Of a stretch of 64,000 nt of DNA, positions 49,086-59,918 are shown in pieces (position 1 is the stretch's first letter; each line of letters opens with the position of its first letter). The notes under the pieces were generated by a model that was not told the DNA's origin, ran no database searches, and saw nothing but the letters and a program-made list of their open reading frames with translations. This DNA is from Pseudomonadota bacterium (GTDB lineage: Bacteria > Pseudomonadota > Gammaproteobacteria > Burkholderiales > Sulfuriferulaceae). The DNA is taken from the NCBI GenBank assembly GCA_021801025.1, contig JAJYYK010000003.1, positions 184,684-248,683 on the forward strand. Direction: 5' to 3'. The position numbers and the translations under genes are program-made.

Positions 49086-49428
49086 GTTTATATCCTTTAA
49101 ACAATTAAGTGGTTGGGTTACATTGACACAACATTGTTGTCGTCACGGCAAATAACGCAGGCTGATTCCATCAGGTTGACACGATTTTTAAAAAATCGAT
49201 GCGCAATCCGGCCCAGATATGGGATAAATTGAATATAATACCCACCATCTATCTGTTTAATATTTGTTTATTAAAATAAAACCTTGCGAATTCACCAAAA
49301 ATACAGATCAATACAAACAATCCGGTTTGACTTTTACCTCAAGATTTGCAATGCTGACCGAAGTAAAGTAGCCACGCAAGCCGTATTTACACAAGCTTGT
49401 TTTAAGAACACTCATATCAGGACCCATC
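49086..49428. other. Intergenic region with divergent promoters for the small secreted protein and icd
   Basis: A 343-bp AT-rich stretch with no gene. It has a perfect 13-nt palindrome ACAACA-T-TGTTGT (49128-49140) in the leader of the secreted-protein gene, a nearly palindromic CGATTTTTAAAAAATCG at about 49182, and a consensus -10 TATAAT at 49234-49239 facing icd but without a clear -35. The palindromes may be regulator sites. Confidence 0.45.
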
Positions 49429-50670
49429 ATGCCTTACCGACACATACAAGTCCCCCAATTCGGGACCCGCATTACCGTTAATCCGGATTTCACGCTCAAC
49501 GTACCCAATCAACCCATTATTCCCTTCATCGAAGGGGATGGCACCGGAATAGACATTACACCGGTGATGCGAAAGGTTGTGGACGCGGCTGTCAGCAAAG
49601 CCTATGGCACAACCCGAAAAATCGCCTGGATGGAAGTCTATGCCGGAGAAAAAGCTACCCGGGTTTATGGTACTGATGTCTGGTTGCCGGATGAAACCAT
49701 CGCCGCAGTGCGCGAACATGTGGTATCCATAAAAGGGCCGTTGACCACGCCCACCTCCGGCGGCATGCGTTCGCTGAATGTTGCTTTACGGCAACAATTA
49801 GATCTCTATGTGTGCTTGCGTCCAGTGCGCTATTTCACTGGCGTGCCCAGCCCGGTGAAAGCCCCGGAAAAAGTGGATATGGTGATCTTCCGTGAGAACA
49901 CTGAAGACATCTATGCCGGCATTGAATGGGAAGCGAATTCCCCAGAAGCGAAAAAAATAGTTGCCTGGCTGCAATCGGAAATGAATGTCACCAAAATCCG
50001 TTTCCCTGCATCTTCTGCGATTGGTATCAAACCGGTTTCGGTTGAAGGCAGTGAACGCCTCATTCGGCGCGCCATCCAGTACGCCATTGACCATGGGCGC
50101 AAATCTGTGACCCTGGTGCACAAAGGCAACATTATGAAATTCACCGAGGGTGGATTCAAAAAATGGGGCTATGAATTGGCCAAACGCGAATTTGGTGCAG
50201 TTGAAATTGATGGCGGACCCTGGTGCCGTTTACCTGATGGGATTGTCATTAAAGATGTGATTGCCGACGCATTTTTACAGCAAATACTGTTGCGTCCTGA
50301 TGAATATGATGTCATCGCAACGCTGAATTTGAATGGCGACTATATCTCGGATGCACTGGCAGCAGAAGTGGGAGGCATCGGCATCGCTCCGGGTGCCAAC
50401 CTGTCGGATTCGGTGGCAATGTTTGAAGCCACACACGGCACAGCACCCAAATATGCCGGAAAAGATTATGTGAACCCCGGCTCCATCATACTTTCTGCCG
50501 AAATGATGCTGCGTCACATGGGCTGGAATGAAGCCGCAGACTGCATTATCAAAGGCATAGAAGGCAGCATTGCCAACAAAACCGTCACCTACGACTTCGC
50601 CCGCCTGATGGAGGGCGCAACGCAAATCAGTTGTTCAGCGTTTGGTGAAGCGATGATTGCCCAGATGTAA
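49429..50670 (+). CDS. icd: Isocitrate dehydrogenase (NADP+)
   Basis: A 413-aa TCA-cycle enzyme that oxidises isocitrate to 2-oxoglutarate. It shows [20 protein letters not shown], the phosphorylatable Ser region [60 protein letters not shown] and the cofactor segment [19 protein letters not shown] with the NADP-type residues. Length matches the E. coli-type homodimer. Confidence 0.96.
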   Translation: MPYRHIQVPQFGTRITVNPDFTLNVPNQPIIPFIEGDGTGIDITPVMRKVVDAAVSKAYGTTRKIAWMEVYAGEKATRVYGTDVWLPDETIAAVREHVVSIKGPLTTPTSGGMRSLNVALRQQLDLYVCLRPVRYFTGVPSPVKAPEKVDMVIFRENTEDIYAGIEWEANSPEAKKIVAWLQSEMNVTKIRFPASSAIGIKPVSVEGSERLIRRAIQYAIDHGRKSVTLVHKGNIMKFTEGGFKKWGYELAKREFGAVEIDGGPWCRLPDGIVIKDVIADAFLQQILLRPDEYDVIATLNLNGDYISDALAAEVGGIGIAPGANLSDSVAMFEATHGTAPKYAGKDYVNPGSIILSAEMMLRHMGWNEAADCIIKGIEGSIANKTVTYDFARLMEGATQISCSAFGEAMIAQM

Positions 50671-50784
50671 CAGGTCACAATGATTTGGCAATAAGGGTGC
50701 GGCCGGGCTTCAGCACCCTTCCCTGCCTAAAAACTGGGCCGCCTGGCAGCAAGACATAAATCAACAAACCTGATGTACAGACGT

Positions 50785-50814
50785 AAAAAAACGCAGACCG
50801 AAATCTGCGTTTTT
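50785..50814. terminator. Bidirectional terminator between icd and the cold-shock gene
   Basis: ACGCAGA (50791-50797) pairs with TCTGCGT (50804-50810) around a 6-nt loop, flanked by A and T runs on both sides. It can end icd (plus) and the cold-shock gene (minus, stop at 50832). Confidence 0.82.
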
Positions 50815-50831
50815 AAAACGAACCTTTTAAC

Positions 50832-51035
50832 TCAGGCAGGCTGAATATTAGAAGCTTGTTTGCCTTTAGGGCCTTGAGAAACCTCAAAACTCACTTTTTG
50901 GCCTTCTTTGAGGGTTTTAAAACCACCCATGTTGATTGCTGAGAAGTGTGCGAAAAGATCTTCGCTACCGTCATCAGGAGTAATAAATCCAAAACCTTTA
51001 GAATCATTAAACCATTTTACTGTTCCAGTTGCCAT
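50832..51035 (-). CDS. Cold-shock protein (CspA family)
   Basis: A 67-aa OB-fold protein starting [20 protein letters not shown] with RNP1 (KGFGFI) and RNP2 (DLFAHF) RNA-binding motifs. It melts RNA structure and acts as RNA chaperone. AAGGA lies upstream of the ATG at 51035; the frame reaches 51065 but the family start is here. A possible promoter (TTGTAT, 17 nt, ACAATA) lies about 50-80 nt upstream. An 81-bp or longer leader may act as a cold-sensing 5' region. Confidence 0.95.
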   Translation of the reverse strand: MATGTVKWFNDSKGFGFITPDDGSEDLFAHFSAINMGGFKTLKEGQKVSFEVSQGPKGKQASNIQPA

Positions 51036-51273
51036 TACTGCATCCTTGATAAAAAAACGAGCCAACGCGGCTATTGTGTTTGAGGATCAAGTTCATACAA
51101 CGGCAGCACCAGACTTGCTGAAAGCTTGACACTCAACTCAGTTTGACGTTTTACTCTCTTATTTCGCGTTTGGCAAGCAATAAATAAATAAATTTAAAAA
51201 AGTTTGCTCAAGCACTTGATAATTTCATGTAAACCGTCAAAATTAACTTTGGATTAAAGGAAAGCACCGGATC

Positions 51274-51582
51274 GTGAAAACAAAACAGCGGGATGACACA
51301 CTACTGGCTCCCAGCAAGGTCAAGCTGGCACCACCGCCAATGTATAAGGTACTGTTATTAAATGATGACTATACCCCCATGGATTTTGTAGTAACAATTT
51401 TGCAACATTTTTTCAGGAAAAATCACGAACAGGCTCAGCGCATTATGCTTAAAGTTCATACTGAGGGGCGTGGCGTTTGTGGTTTATACCCGGCCGATAT
51501 TGCCGCAACCAAAGTAGCACAAGTTATTGCTTATGCACGTCAACATCAGCATCCTTTACAATGCATGATGGAGGAAGATTAA
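51274..51582 (+). CDS. clpS: ATP-dependent Clp protease adaptor ClpS
   Basis: A 102-aa protein with a GTG start. The core is [20 protein letters not shown], then [20 protein letters not shown], the N-end-rule substrate-binding residues included (NDD and the Met/His pocket). It delivers N-degron proteins to ClpAP. The stop abuts the clpA ATG. Confidence 0.95.
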   Translation: MKTKQRDDTLLAPSKVKLAPPPMYKVLLLNDDYTPMDFVVTILQHFFRKNHEQAQRIMLKVHTEGRGVCGLYPADIAATKVAQVIAYARQHQHPLQCMMEED

Positions 51583-53844
51583 ATGATCGCCCAAGAATTG
51601 GAAGTTAGCCTGCACTTGGCTTTTGTCGACGCAAGACAAAAACGATATGAATTCATTACCGTGGAACACTTGCTGTACGCGTTGCTGGATAACCCTTCGG
51701 CGATTGAAGTCTTTCACGCCTGTGCGATTAATATTGAACAACTGCGACTGCAATTAACAGAATTCATCAACAAACATACACCGATCGTCGCCGGGGTCAA
51801 TGAAGTCGACACCCAGCCTACGATGGGATTTCAGCGCGTCATTCAACGCGCCATCCTGCATGGTCAATCCGCAGGGAAAAAAGAAATTAACGGCGCGAAT
51901 GTACTGGTCGCCATTTTTGGCGAAAAGGATTCCCATGCCGTGTATTACCTCACCGAACATGGATTATCCAGACTGGATGTGGTGAACTTTTTGTCACATG
52001 GCATCAGCAAGGTGCCTCAGGGTGATTCGGCTCAAAAAGAAACTTCTGGCAATGAGGCTACCGAAGACAATACCGGTGCATCCAGCGCACTGGACAGTTT
52101 CACCGAAAACCTGAATGCACGCGCATTGGCGGGCAAGATTGACCCACTGATCGGCCGGGACACAGAACTGGAACGCGTGATTCAAACCCTTTGTCGTCGC
52201 CGCAAAAACAACCCCCTGCTGGTGGGTGAAGCCGGCGTCGGTAAAACCGCCATTGCAGAAGGTTTGGCCAAACGCATTATTGAAGGGCATATTCCTGACA
52301 TCCTGCTTGGTAGCACCATTTACTCGCTTGATATGGGCGCACTGCTGGCCGGCACCAAATACCGTGGCGATTTTGAACAACGCCTCAAAGCAGTGCTCAA
52401 GCAGTTGCAGGCAGACCCCAAAGCCATCCTGTTTATCGACGAAATTCATACTTTAATTGGTGCTGGCGCTGCGTCGGGCGGCACGATGGACGCCTCCAAC
52501 CTGCTTAAACCTGCGCTGTCTTCCGGGCAACTCAAGTGCATCGGCGCGACGACCTATACCGAATACCGTGGCGTATTTGAAAAAGACCACGCACTGTCAC
52601 GACGCTTCCAGAAGATTGATGTCAATGAACCGAGTGTGCGCGAAACCATTGCGATTTTGCGCGGACTCAAATCACGCTTTGAAATCCATCATGGTATCAA
52701 ATACACATTGTCGGCCTTGACGACGGCAGCGGAATTGTCTGCCCGCTACATTAATGATCGCCATTTACCCGATAAAGCCATTGATGTGATTGATGAAGCC
52801 GGTGCTGCACAACGTATTCTGCCCAAATCGAAACAGAAAAAGGTCATCACCCGCCGCGAAATTGAAGAAATTATCGCCAAGATTGCGCGCGTACCTTCGC
52901 AAACCGTCTCCAGCGATGACACGCAACAGCTCAAAACCCTGGAACGCGATCTCAAGGCAGTGGTATTTGGTCAGGATGCCGCCATCACCGCTTTGGCAGC
53001 ATCCATCAAGATGGCACGCAGCGGTCTGGGCAACCCACAGAAACCCATTGGTTCATTTCTGTTTTCCGGACCTACCGGTGTCGGCAAGACCGAGGTGGCA
53101 CGCCAACTGGCCTATACGCTCGGCATTGAGTTAATCCGTTATGACATGTCCGAGTACATGGAACGCCACGCAGTTTCCCGCTTGATCGGTGCGCCGCCCG
53201 GCTACGTGGGATTTGAACAGGGTGGCCTGTTAACCGAAGCGATTACCAAAACGCCACACGCTGTGTTGCTGCTGGATGAAATTGAAAAAGCGCATCCTGA
53301 CGTTTATAACGTACTGCTGCAAGTGATGGACCATGGCACCTTGACCGACAATAACGGACGCCGTGCCGATTTTCGCAACACCATCATTATTATGACCACC
53401 AATGCCGGTGCAGAAGCACTCAGCAAATCCCGTATCGGTTTCACCCATGCCGCACACACAAGTGATGACCTGGCTGCCATCACACGCCAATTCACACCCG
53501 AGTTCCGCAACCGTTTAGACGCCATCATTTCATTCACAGCTCTGTCACCGGAAGTCATACAGCGTGTGGTAGACAAGTTCTTGATGCAGCTCGAAGCACA
53601 GCTGCAAGAGAAAAAAGTCGATGCCCACTTTACCGATGCACTGAAGGACTGGCTGGGCAAGAAAGGCTTCGACCCCTTGATGGGCGCCCGTCCTATGGCA
53701 CGTTTGATCCAGGACACTTTGCGCCGCGCTTTGGCCGACGAACTGCTGTTCGGGCGGCTGGCCCAAGGCGGCTCTGTCACAGTAGACATTGACGAGGATG
53801 AAAAGGTACGACTGGTGTTTGCAGAAGAAGCTGTGGTGAGTTAG
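51583..53844 (+). CDS. clpA: ATP-dependent Clp protease ATP-binding subunit ClpA
   Basis: A 753-aa double AAA+ unfoldase. N-domain residues 1-145 bind ClpS. Walker A1 is GEAGVGKTA near 212 with [16 protein letters not shown]; Walker A2 is GPTGVGKTE near 495 with [15 protein letters not shown]. The IGL/P-type loop for ClpP docking lies around FTHA. Length is as in E. coli. It follows clpS directly. Confidence 0.96.
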   Translation: MIAQELEVSLHLAFVDARQKRYEFITVEHLLYALLDNPSAIEVFHACAINIEQLRLQLTEFINKHTPIVAGVNEVDTQPTMGFQRVIQRAILHGQSAGKKEINGANVLVAIFGEKDSHAVYYLTEHGLSRLDVVNFLSHGISKVPQGDSAQKETSGNEATEDNTGASSALDSFTENLNARALAGKIDPLIGRDTELERVIQTLCRRRKNNPLLVGEAGVGKTAIAEGLAKRIIEGHIPDILLGSTIYSLDMGALLAGTKYRGDFEQRLKAVLKQLQADPKAILFIDEIHTLIGAGAASGGTMDASNLLKPALSSGQLKCIGATTYTEYRGVFEKDHALSRRFQKIDVNEPSVRETIAILRGLKSRFEIHHGIKYTLSALTTAAELSARYINDRHLPDKAIDVIDEAGAAQRILPKSKQKKVITRREIEEIIAKIARVPSQTVSSDDTQQLKTLERDLKAVVFGQDAAITALAASIKMARSGLGNPQKPIGSFLFSGPTGVGKTEVARQLAYTLGIELIRYDMSEYMERHAVSRLIGAPPGYVGFEQGGLLTEAITKTPHAVLLLDEIEKAHPDVYNVLLQVMDHGTLTDNNGRRADFRNTIIIMTTNAGAEALSKSRIGFTHAAHTSDDLAAITRQFTPEFRNRLDAIISFTALSPEVIQRVVDKFLMQLEAQLQEKKVDAHFTDALKDWLGKKGFDPLMGARPMARLIQDTLRRALADELLFGRLAQGGSVTVDIDEDEKVRLVFAEEAVVS

Positions 53845-54033
53845 CCGGAAAGACTACGCTCAGGCCGACCAAGACTGACAACCACATTGATATATCAATC
53901 ATTGTGCTTGTCTCGTCATAAAATGACTGAAAGTATTCGGCTCGACCCACAACCATCCATGATGTCGGAGACACCGACGAAGACCTGTACAATGTATCAG
54001 CAGCTAAACATTTCACTGTAGTTGGGAATTAAC

Positions 54034-54585
54034 ATGCGTCTAACTTTCATCATTGTTTTCGTCACCCTGTTTGCCGGGCTGATGGCCGGTTGTGCCGACC
54101 AACCCGCCACGTACACGATGGCCACCCTTGATCAGTTCACGCCGGACAACTACAACGCCACCGAGCAACTCCTGAAACAACTGAAGGGCAAACTCTCACC
54201 CACACAACCCTTAATTGTTGCAACGCTGGTAAATATCGATCATTTGGAACAATCCTCCACATTGGGGCGACTTATTTCGGAACAGGTGTCCGCCAAATTC
54301 AGTCAAGCGGGTTTACAAGTGGTTGAAATGAAGCTGCGTGAAAATATTTTCATGAAACAGGATCAGGGTGAGTTAATGCTGTCGCGCAATGTTAAAGACA
54401 TCGCGCATGCTTGCGACGCGCAAGCAGTGGTCGTTGGAACTTATGCCGAAGGGGATCATTTGGTCTATATCAATCTGAAAGTGATTCAACCGAAAACTGA
54501 TATTGTGCTGGCCGTGTATAATTACGCATTGCCTAAAAATAAAGATGTCTCGTTCATGCTGCGCAGTGACGATGATAACAACTGA
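54034..54585 (+). CDS. FlgO-like outer-membrane lipoprotein
   Basis: A 183-aa protein with a lipoprotein signal peptide (MRLTFIIVFVTLFAGLMAGC, lipid-modified Cys at residue 20). The rest matches the FlgO domain: QPLIVATLVNIDHLEQSSTL, GRLISEQVSAKFSQAGLQVV, then NVKDIAHACDAQAVVVGTYA. FlgO is linked to flagellar or surface function in Vibrio; here no flagellar genes are nearby. The ATG at 54034 is chosen over a TTG at 54022. Confidence 0.83.
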   Translation: MRLTFIIVFVTLFAGLMAGCADQPATYTMATLDQFTPDNYNATEQLLKQLKGKLSPTQPLIVATLVNIDHLEQSSTLGRLISEQVSAKFSQAGLQVVEMKLRENIFMKQDQGELMLSRNVKDIAHACDAQAVVVGTYAEGDHLVYINLKVIQPKTDIVLAVYNYALPKNKDVSFMLRSDDDNN

Positions 54586-54700
54586 CGAAAGTAGCGACTG
54601 ATGAGGCATTATTCATGGCATCAATCCTCTGCCGGGGCTTCACCCCGTTAATCGCTGATCGAAAAAAAACCACACCCATCTACTTTTATAGAGCAAATCC

Positions 54701-55768
54701 ATGATCCTTATCACCGGCGGCGCCGGATTTATTGGTGCCAACTTTGTGCTCGACTGGTTGAAAGACCGCGACGAACCAATTATCAACCTCGATAAACTCA
54801 CCTACGCAGGCAATCTGCATAACCTGGCTACCCTTGCCGATGACCCCCGGCACGAATTCGTACACGGCGACATCGGCGATGTAAATCTGGTCGGCGCGCT
54901 GCTGGCACAACACCGCCCACGCGCTGTGATCAATTTTGCGGCAGAAAGTCATGTGGACCGTTCGATACACGGGCCGGAAGATTTCGTACAAACCAATGTG
55001 GTGGGTACCTTTCATCTGCTGTCTGCGGTGCGCACCTACTGGGAGAATCTGACTGGAGATGACAAGAATAGCTTCCGTTTCCTGCATGTCTCCACGGATG
55101 AAGTCTATGGTTCTTTGGGGACGGAAGATCCCGCCTTCAGCGAAACCACCGCTTACGCACCCAACAGCCCCTACTCCGCTTCCAAAGCCGCTTCGGATCA
55201 CCTGGTGCGCGCATGGCACCACACCTATGGCCTGCCTGTGCTAACCACCAACTGCTCGAACAACTACGGCCCGTATCAATTTCCCGAAAAACTCATCCCG
55301 CTGATGATTATGAATGCCCTGGCGGGCAAGCCTTTACCTGTTTACGGTGACGGCCTCAATGTCCGTGACTGGCTGTATGTAGGCGACCACTGCAGTGCCA
55401 TCCGTGCCGTACTGGGTCAGGGCAAAGTCGGCGAGGTGTACAACATTGGCGGCTGGAATGAAAAAACCAATATCGAAGTGATCCACACCCTGTGCAGCAT
55501 TTTGGATCAAACGCTTCCAGCATCGGCCCCGGTACCTCACGCGCAACTGATACAGCATATCCGTGACCGCGCCGGACATGATCGGCGCTACGCGATTGAT
55601 GCGCGCAAAATTGAACGCGAACTCGGCTGGCTGCCAAAAGAAAATTTTGAAACAGGTATCCGAAAAACCGTGGAATGGTACCTGTCTCACCAGGATTGGG
55701 TACAAAATATTGCCAGTGGTGACTATCGTCATTGGGTGCAAAAAAATTATGGGAACACCGCATCATGA
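54701..55768 (+). CDS. rfbB: dTDP-glucose 4,6-dehydratase
   Basis: A 355-aa short-chain dehydrogenase-type enzyme. The NAD-binding motif is [28 protein letters not shown] holds the catalytic Tyr-x3-Lys, and [11 protein letters not shown] the active-site Thr-Asp-Glu. It is the second step toward dTDP-L-rhamnose. It heads the rfbBACD operon; stops and starts overlap. Confidence 0.96.
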   Translation: MILITGGAGFIGANFVLDWLKDRDEPIINLDKLTYAGNLHNLATLADDPRHEFVHGDIGDVNLVGALLAQHRPRAVINFAAESHVDRSIHGPEDFVQTNVVGTFHLLSAVRTYWENLTGDDKNSFRFLHVSTDEVYGSLGTEDPAFSETTAYAPNSPYSASKAASDHLVRAWHHTYGLPVLTTNCSNNYGPYQFPEKLIPLMIMNALAGKPLPVYGDGLNVRDWLYVGDHCSAIRAVLGQGKVGEVYNIGGWNEKTNIEVIHTLCSILDQTLPASAPVPHAQLIQHIRDRAGHDRRYAIDARKIERELGWLPKENFETGIRKTVEWYLSHQDWVQNIASGDYRHWVQKNYGNTAS

Positions 55769-56649
55769 ATAATCGGGTTGGTATCATTCTCGCCGGGGGG
55801 TCTGGCACCCGCCTGTACCCCATTACCCAGGCCGTATCCAAGCAACTGCTGCCGGTGTACGACAAACCGATGATTTATTACCCGCTCAGCACACTGATGT
55901 TGACGGGCCTGCGCGATATTTTGATTATTTCCACACCGCAAGACACGCCGCGCTTTGAACAATTATTAGGCGACGGCAGTCAGTGGGGCATATCGCTGCA
56001 GTACGCAGTGCAGGCATCGCCCGATGGTTTGGCACAGGCCTTTATCATTGGGGAAAACTTTATCAGCAATCGCCCCAGCACGCTCATTTTGGGTGACAAC
56101 TTGTTTTATGGTCATGAATTCGCCCATGACTTACGCGTTGCCTCAACGCGCGACAGCGGTGCCACGGTGTTCGCCTACCCGGTCAATGATCCGGAACGCT
56201 ACGGTGTGGTGGAATTTGACGCCCAGGGCAATGCCATCAGTCTGGCTGAAAAACCTCAACAGCCCAAATCACGCTACGCCGTCACCGGCTTGTATTTTTA
56301 TGACCAGCAAGTGATAGACATCGTCCGCCATCTCAAACCTTCGCCACGTAACGAACTGGAAATCACGGATGTCAACATGGCATACCTGACACGGGGACAA
56401 CTCAAAGTCGAGGTCATGGGGCGTGGCCATGCCTGGCTGGACACTGGCACGCATGAATCCCTGCTGGAAGCCTCCCTGTTCATCCAGACCATAGAAAACC
56501 GTCAAGGGCTGAAAATTGCCTGCCCGGAAGAAATCGCTTACCGCCAGGGCTACATTGACGCCGCACAAGTGGAACGTTTGGCACAGCCCCTGAAAAAGAA
56601 TGCTTACGGGAAATATTTAATGAATATGCTGAACGAACGGTTATTCTGA
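55765..56649 (+). CDS. rfbA: Glucose-1-phosphate thymidylyltransferase
   Basis: A 294-aa protein starting [20 protein letters not shown]. The nucleotidyltransferase signature GGSGTRLYP and the [20 protein letters not shown] and [19 protein letters not shown] stretches are typical of RmlA. It makes dTDP-glucose from dTTP and glucose-1-phosphate. ATGA overlaps rfbB; TGATG overlaps rfbC. Confidence 0.96.
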   Translation: MNNRVGIILAGGSGTRLYPITQAVSKQLLPVYDKPMIYYPLSTLMLTGLRDILIISTPQDTPRFEQLLGDGSQWGISLQYAVQASPDGLAQAFIIGENFISNRPSTLILGDNLFYGHEFAHDLRVASTRDSGATVFAYPVNDPERYGVVEFDAQGNAISLAEKPQQPKSRYAVTGLYFYDQQVIDIVRHLKPSPRNELEITDVNMAYLTRGQLKVEVMGRGHAWLDTGTHESLLEASLFIQTIENRQGLKIACPEEIAYRQGYIDAAQVERLAQPLKKNAYGKYLMNMLNERLF

Positions 56650-57191
56650 TGCGCATAATCCCCACTTCTCTGCCGGATGTTCTGCTCATCGAACCTAAAG
56701 TGTTCGGTGACGAACGCGGGTTCTTTTACGAAAGTTACAACCGCAAGATGTTTACTGAACTGGGCATTCCGGACGAATTTGTACAAGACAATCATTCCCG
56801 CTCAAGCCGTGGCGTACTGCGTGGTTTGCATTACCAAATCCGGCAGACCCAAGGCAAGCTGGTGCGGGTCATTGCCGGCAGCGTTTATGATGTGGCCGTC
56901 GATTTGCGCCGCGCTTCCCCCACCTTCGGGCAATGGGTGGGCATGGAACTGTCTGCCGAAAATCAACTGATGGCGTGGATTCCGCCCGGATTTGCACACG
57001 GTTTTGTGGTCACCTCGGATACTGCGGAATTTCTCTACAAAACCACCGATTATTGGGCACCCGCCCATGAGCGCTGCCTGTTATGGAATGACCCGGAGGT
57101 GAACATCACTTGGCCGTTAGAGGGCGAACCGTCGCTCGCCGCCAAAGATGCCGCCGGATTGCCGCTGACGCAGTGCGAGGTGTTCGCATGA
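56649..57191 (+). CDS. rfbC: dTDP-4-dehydrorhamnose 3,5-epimerase
   Basis: A 180-aa cupin. The motif EPKVFGDERGFFYESYN, then HSRSSRGVLRGLHYQIRQTQ with the catalytic His, and AWIPPGFAHGFVVTSDTAEF are RmlC signatures. It inverts C3 and C5 of the dTDP-4-keto sugar. Overlaps rfbA and rfbD. Confidence 0.96.
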   Translation: MRIIPTSLPDVLLIEPKVFGDERGFFYESYNRKMFTELGIPDEFVQDNHSRSSRGVLRGLHYQIRQTQGKLVRVIAGSVYDVAVDLRRASPTFGQWVGMELSAENQLMAWIPPGFAHGFVVTSDTAEFLYKTTDYWAPAHERCLLWNDPEVNITWPLEGEPSLAAKDAAGLPLTQCEVFA

Positions 57192-58048
57192 AAATTTTGC
57201 TCACTGGCGTGAACGGCCAGGTGGGCTGGGAATTGCAACGCAGCCTGTCCACGCTGGGAACCGTGATTGCCCCCCGGCGCGATCAACTGGATTTAAGTGA
57301 TGTTCGCGCACTGCGTGATGGCTTGCGCGCTATACGCCCACAGTTGATTGTGAACCCTGCTGCCTACACTGCTGTGGACAAGGCCGAATCCGAGCCAGCA
57401 ATTGCGCGTGCCATCAATGCCATTGCGCCGGCCATCATGGCGGAAGAAGCCAAAACACTCGGTGCCGCCATGCTGCACTTTTCTACCGATTATGTGTTCG
57501 ATGGCAGCCAGACACGACCATGGCAAGAAACGGATACACCGAACCCCCTTGGCGTTTATGGTGCAACCAAACTGGAGGGTGAGCAGGCCATTCAAGCAAT
57601 GGGTATTCCCCACCTGATTTTGCGCACCAGTTGGGTGTACGGTCTGCGAGGCGGAAACTTTCTGCTGACCATGCAACGGTTATTTCGTGAGCGCGAACAA
57701 CTCAACATCGTCAACGACCAGTTCGGTGCACCCACCTGGTCGCGAATGATTGCTGAAGCCAGCGCGCAAATACTGGCCCAGCGCCCCTTTGCACAGCCCC
57801 ATTTATCCGGCATTTACCACTTAAGTAACGGTGGCCGCACCCACTGGTACGAATTCGCCAGCGCCATCCTCGCCCGCACCCCATTACCGCAGGGGAAACC
57901 GGTCGCGCTCACCCCCATTCTAGCCACAAGCTACCCGACACCCGCACAACGCCCGGCTAATTCCGTGCTGAACAACGACAAACTGCACAACGCATTTCAC
58001 ATTAAACTGCCCGATTGGGAAACTGCGCTGGATTTGTGTTTGGCCTGA
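57188..58048 (+). CDS. rfbD: dTDP-4-dehydrorhamnose reductase
   Basis: A 286-aa RmlD protein starting MKILLTGVNGQVGWELQRSL. It has the NADPH-binding GVNGQVG, the LHFSTDYVFDG motif, and YGATKLEGEQAI with Tyr-x3-Lys. It completes dTDP-L-rhamnose, a precursor of surface polysaccharide. The frame continues upstream to 57110 within rfbC; the ATGA start is preferred. Confidence 0.95.
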   Translation: MKILLTGVNGQVGWELQRSLSTLGTVIAPRRDQLDLSDVRALRDGLRAIRPQLIVNPAAYTAVDKAESEPAIARAINAIAPAIMAEEAKTLGAAMLHFSTDYVFDGSQTRPWQETDTPNPLGVYGATKLEGEQAIQAMGIPHLILRTSWVYGLRGGNFLLTMQRLFREREQLNIVNDQFGAPTWSRMIAEASAQILAQRPFAQPHLSGIYHLSNGGRTHWYEFASAILARTPLPQGKPVALTPILATSYPTPAQRPANSVLNNDKLHNAFHIKLPDWETALDLCLA

Positions 58049-58150
58049 AAGTGAGATCAAAAAGTGACGCAAGAGGAATGAAAATGGGATGTCCAAAGCT
58101 GGATCCGCCTACATTCGAAGGGGACTAAAGATGACATCTCAGGCCATGCC

Positions 58151-58792
58151 ATGAAAACAACACTCAAACCCGTTTATATCCTGCCGGGCGTCATCGTATT
58201 ATTTTTTGGCATTTCCGCTTGTTCGCCCGTGCGTGCAAAGGATAATCCACAATCCAGCCCCATTGGCGTCATGCGCGTGAACAGCAAAGATGCAACAAGG
58301 GATTACGCGCAACTGATTGCGAGATATCGACAAGCGGCTGAACAGGGGGATGCAGCTGCGCAATACCATTTAGGCGTCTTGTATGACAATGGGCAAGGCA
58401 CACCCCAAAACTACATGACCGCGTTACGCTGGTATCAAAAAGCCGCAGATCAGGGTTATGCGCCAGCACAGTTTTATCTGGGGATCATGTACGACTTCGG
58501 CAAAGGAACGCCGCAAGATTATGCCAATGCCATGATCTGGTACCAAAAAGCTGCAGATCAAGGTATCGCAGGTGCGCAAAACAACCTCGGTTACATGTAT
58601 GCAACAGGCAAAGGCGTCCAGCGAGATGATGTTCAAGCCATGAAATGGTACATGCTGGCCCAGGACAGCGGATTCACGCCAGCGGTGAAGAATTTGCAGG
58701 ATATCAGTCAACATGCAACATTATCGCAAATCACGCATGCGCATGAACTGGCACAAGCATGGCGACTATTGCATCGTGCGATCAGACCATAA
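58151..58792 (+). CDS. Sel1-repeat lipoprotein
   Basis: A 213-aa protein. Residues 1-24 are a signal peptide with a lipobox-like FFGISAC. Three to four Sel1-like repeats follow: AEQGDAAAQYHLGVLYDNGQ, ADQGYAPAQFYLGIMYDFGK and ADQGIAGAQNNLGYMYATGK, each starting AxxG and ending GTPQ or GVQR. Sel1 repeats make protein-binding solenoids. The C-terminal 50 residues are helical. Partner unknown. It lies 102 bp after rfbD, probably its own unit. Confidence 0.87.
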   Translation: MKTTLKPVYILPGVIVLFFGISACSPVRAKDNPQSSPIGVMRVNSKDATRDYAQLIARYRQAAEQGDAAAQYHLGVLYDNGQGTPQNYMTALRWYQKAADQGYAPAQFYLGIMYDFGKGTPQDYANAMIWYQKAADQGIAGAQNNLGYMYATGKGVQRDDVQAMKWYMLAQDSGFTPAVKNLQDISQHATLSQITHAHELAQAWRLLHRAIRP

Positions 58793-58911
58793 AAACGGAA
58801 CTGAACAGGCTAAATGGGAGGGTATGCTCATGAGCGAGCAGGCATGAGCTGTTGGATGTTGCCAAATCAATGATCAGCCAATGATCTGACAACACACATC
58901 ACCAATACAAA

Positions 58912-59751
58912 TTAGAATGCGTAGCCGATACCCACCCTGGCAACGGTGTAAGCGGTTGTGCTGTTAGGTTCGCCATAACCAGAGTAGATGGCACTTGCGC
59001 CATAATCAAAACTGGTATAATCAACACCAACATTGCCATGAAAATTCTGTGTAAAGGCATAATCGGCACTGACGCCAACTTTATACAACGCAGAATTACC
59101 AAGTCCGCCAGAAAATCCATTAAAAGCGGGGATTAGATTTGGGATGGCGTTTGCAGTAATGTTAGAACCAAAAGTTTCACCGATTAACGCATTCCCAGAT
59201 AACACTAATTTAGGGATTGGCGAGTATTGACCAAGCAAACCTGCACCGTAATAACTGTTGGTGTAGGTTTCGCCCGTATTCACGCCACGATCCCATTCGT
59301 GGTGGCCCAATTCGACATATGGAGTCACCATCACGTTTGGCATGTTTTGATTCGTAAAGCCTTTACCATATCGAGCGCTGTAATTAATCAGCGTAGCCCC
59401 AGACGACGCAGTTAAAGACCCATATACGCCGCCCCCAGTCAGAGAAGCACCAACATAATTGGTCGATCCGCTGGCGTGATTGTATTCCAGACTGAAGTAA
59501 TCATTGCCCAGCAACAAATCTTTCATCACAGATGCTGAAATAGCGTAACCTGACACTGAACCACCTTCGGTATCTAACGTAGCACCATTAGCACCCAGAA
59601 CACCATTGCCAGTTTCCGTGTAGTTAACATTGGTGGATGTCCATTGAATGCCGACCTGATTGTTGGCCGCCTTGATATCTGATGTGTCGGCTAATGCTGT
59701 TGCAGAAAGCAATGCGCAACCAGCTGATAATGCAATTGTTCTTAATAACAT
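58912..59751 (-). CDS. Outer-membrane beta-barrel protein
   Basis: A 279-aa protein starting MLLRTIALSAGCALLSATAL, with a signal peptide cleaved after ALA. The mature part alternates polar and aromatic residues in strands (YFSLEYNHASGSTNYVGASL; VTPYVELGHHEWDRGV) and ends in Phe after VARVGIGYAF, the terminal signature of barrel insertion. The family is OmpA/OmpW-like in size; no function is assigned. The ATG at 59751 follows GGGGACGA. Confidence 0.8.
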   Translation of the reverse strand: MLLRTIALSAGCALLSATALADTSDIKAANNQVGIQWTSTNVNYTETGNGVLGANGATLDTEGGSVSGYAISASVMKDLLLGNDYFSLEYNHASGSTNYVGASLTGGGVYGSLTASSGATLINYSARYGKGFTNQNMPNVMVTPYVELGHHEWDRGVNTGETYTNSYYGAGLLGQYSPIPKLVLSGNALIGETFGSNITANAIPNLIPAFNGFSGGLGNSALYKVGVSADYAFTQNFHGNVGVDYTSFDYGASAIYSGYGEPNSTTAYTVARVGIGYAF

Positions 59752-59899
59752 GGTCGTCCCCTTTAGCTTGAATTGAATTACGAATTTTATCACGCGGATA
59801 ATTATACTCCAAAATCCCAAATGCTGGTAAAAGGGTAGAGTAGAGAACAGGTTTTCGCCTGCCCTCCCTCATCAAACCGTGCATGCGCTATTAAGGGTA

Positions 59900-59918
59900 A
59901 AAGAGGACGCTACCCTTT
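59900..59918 (+). repeat. REP-like terminal repeat, left
   Basis: AAAGAGGACGCTACCCTTT. Its arms AAAGRG and CCCTTT form a short stem around GACGCTA. It matches the reverse complement of 60621-60639 at 18 of 19 positions. Confidence 0.8.

Noticed and set aside
58269..58714. Minus-strand ORFs over the Sel1 gene
   Set aside because: Antisense shadows created by the Sel1 repeats.
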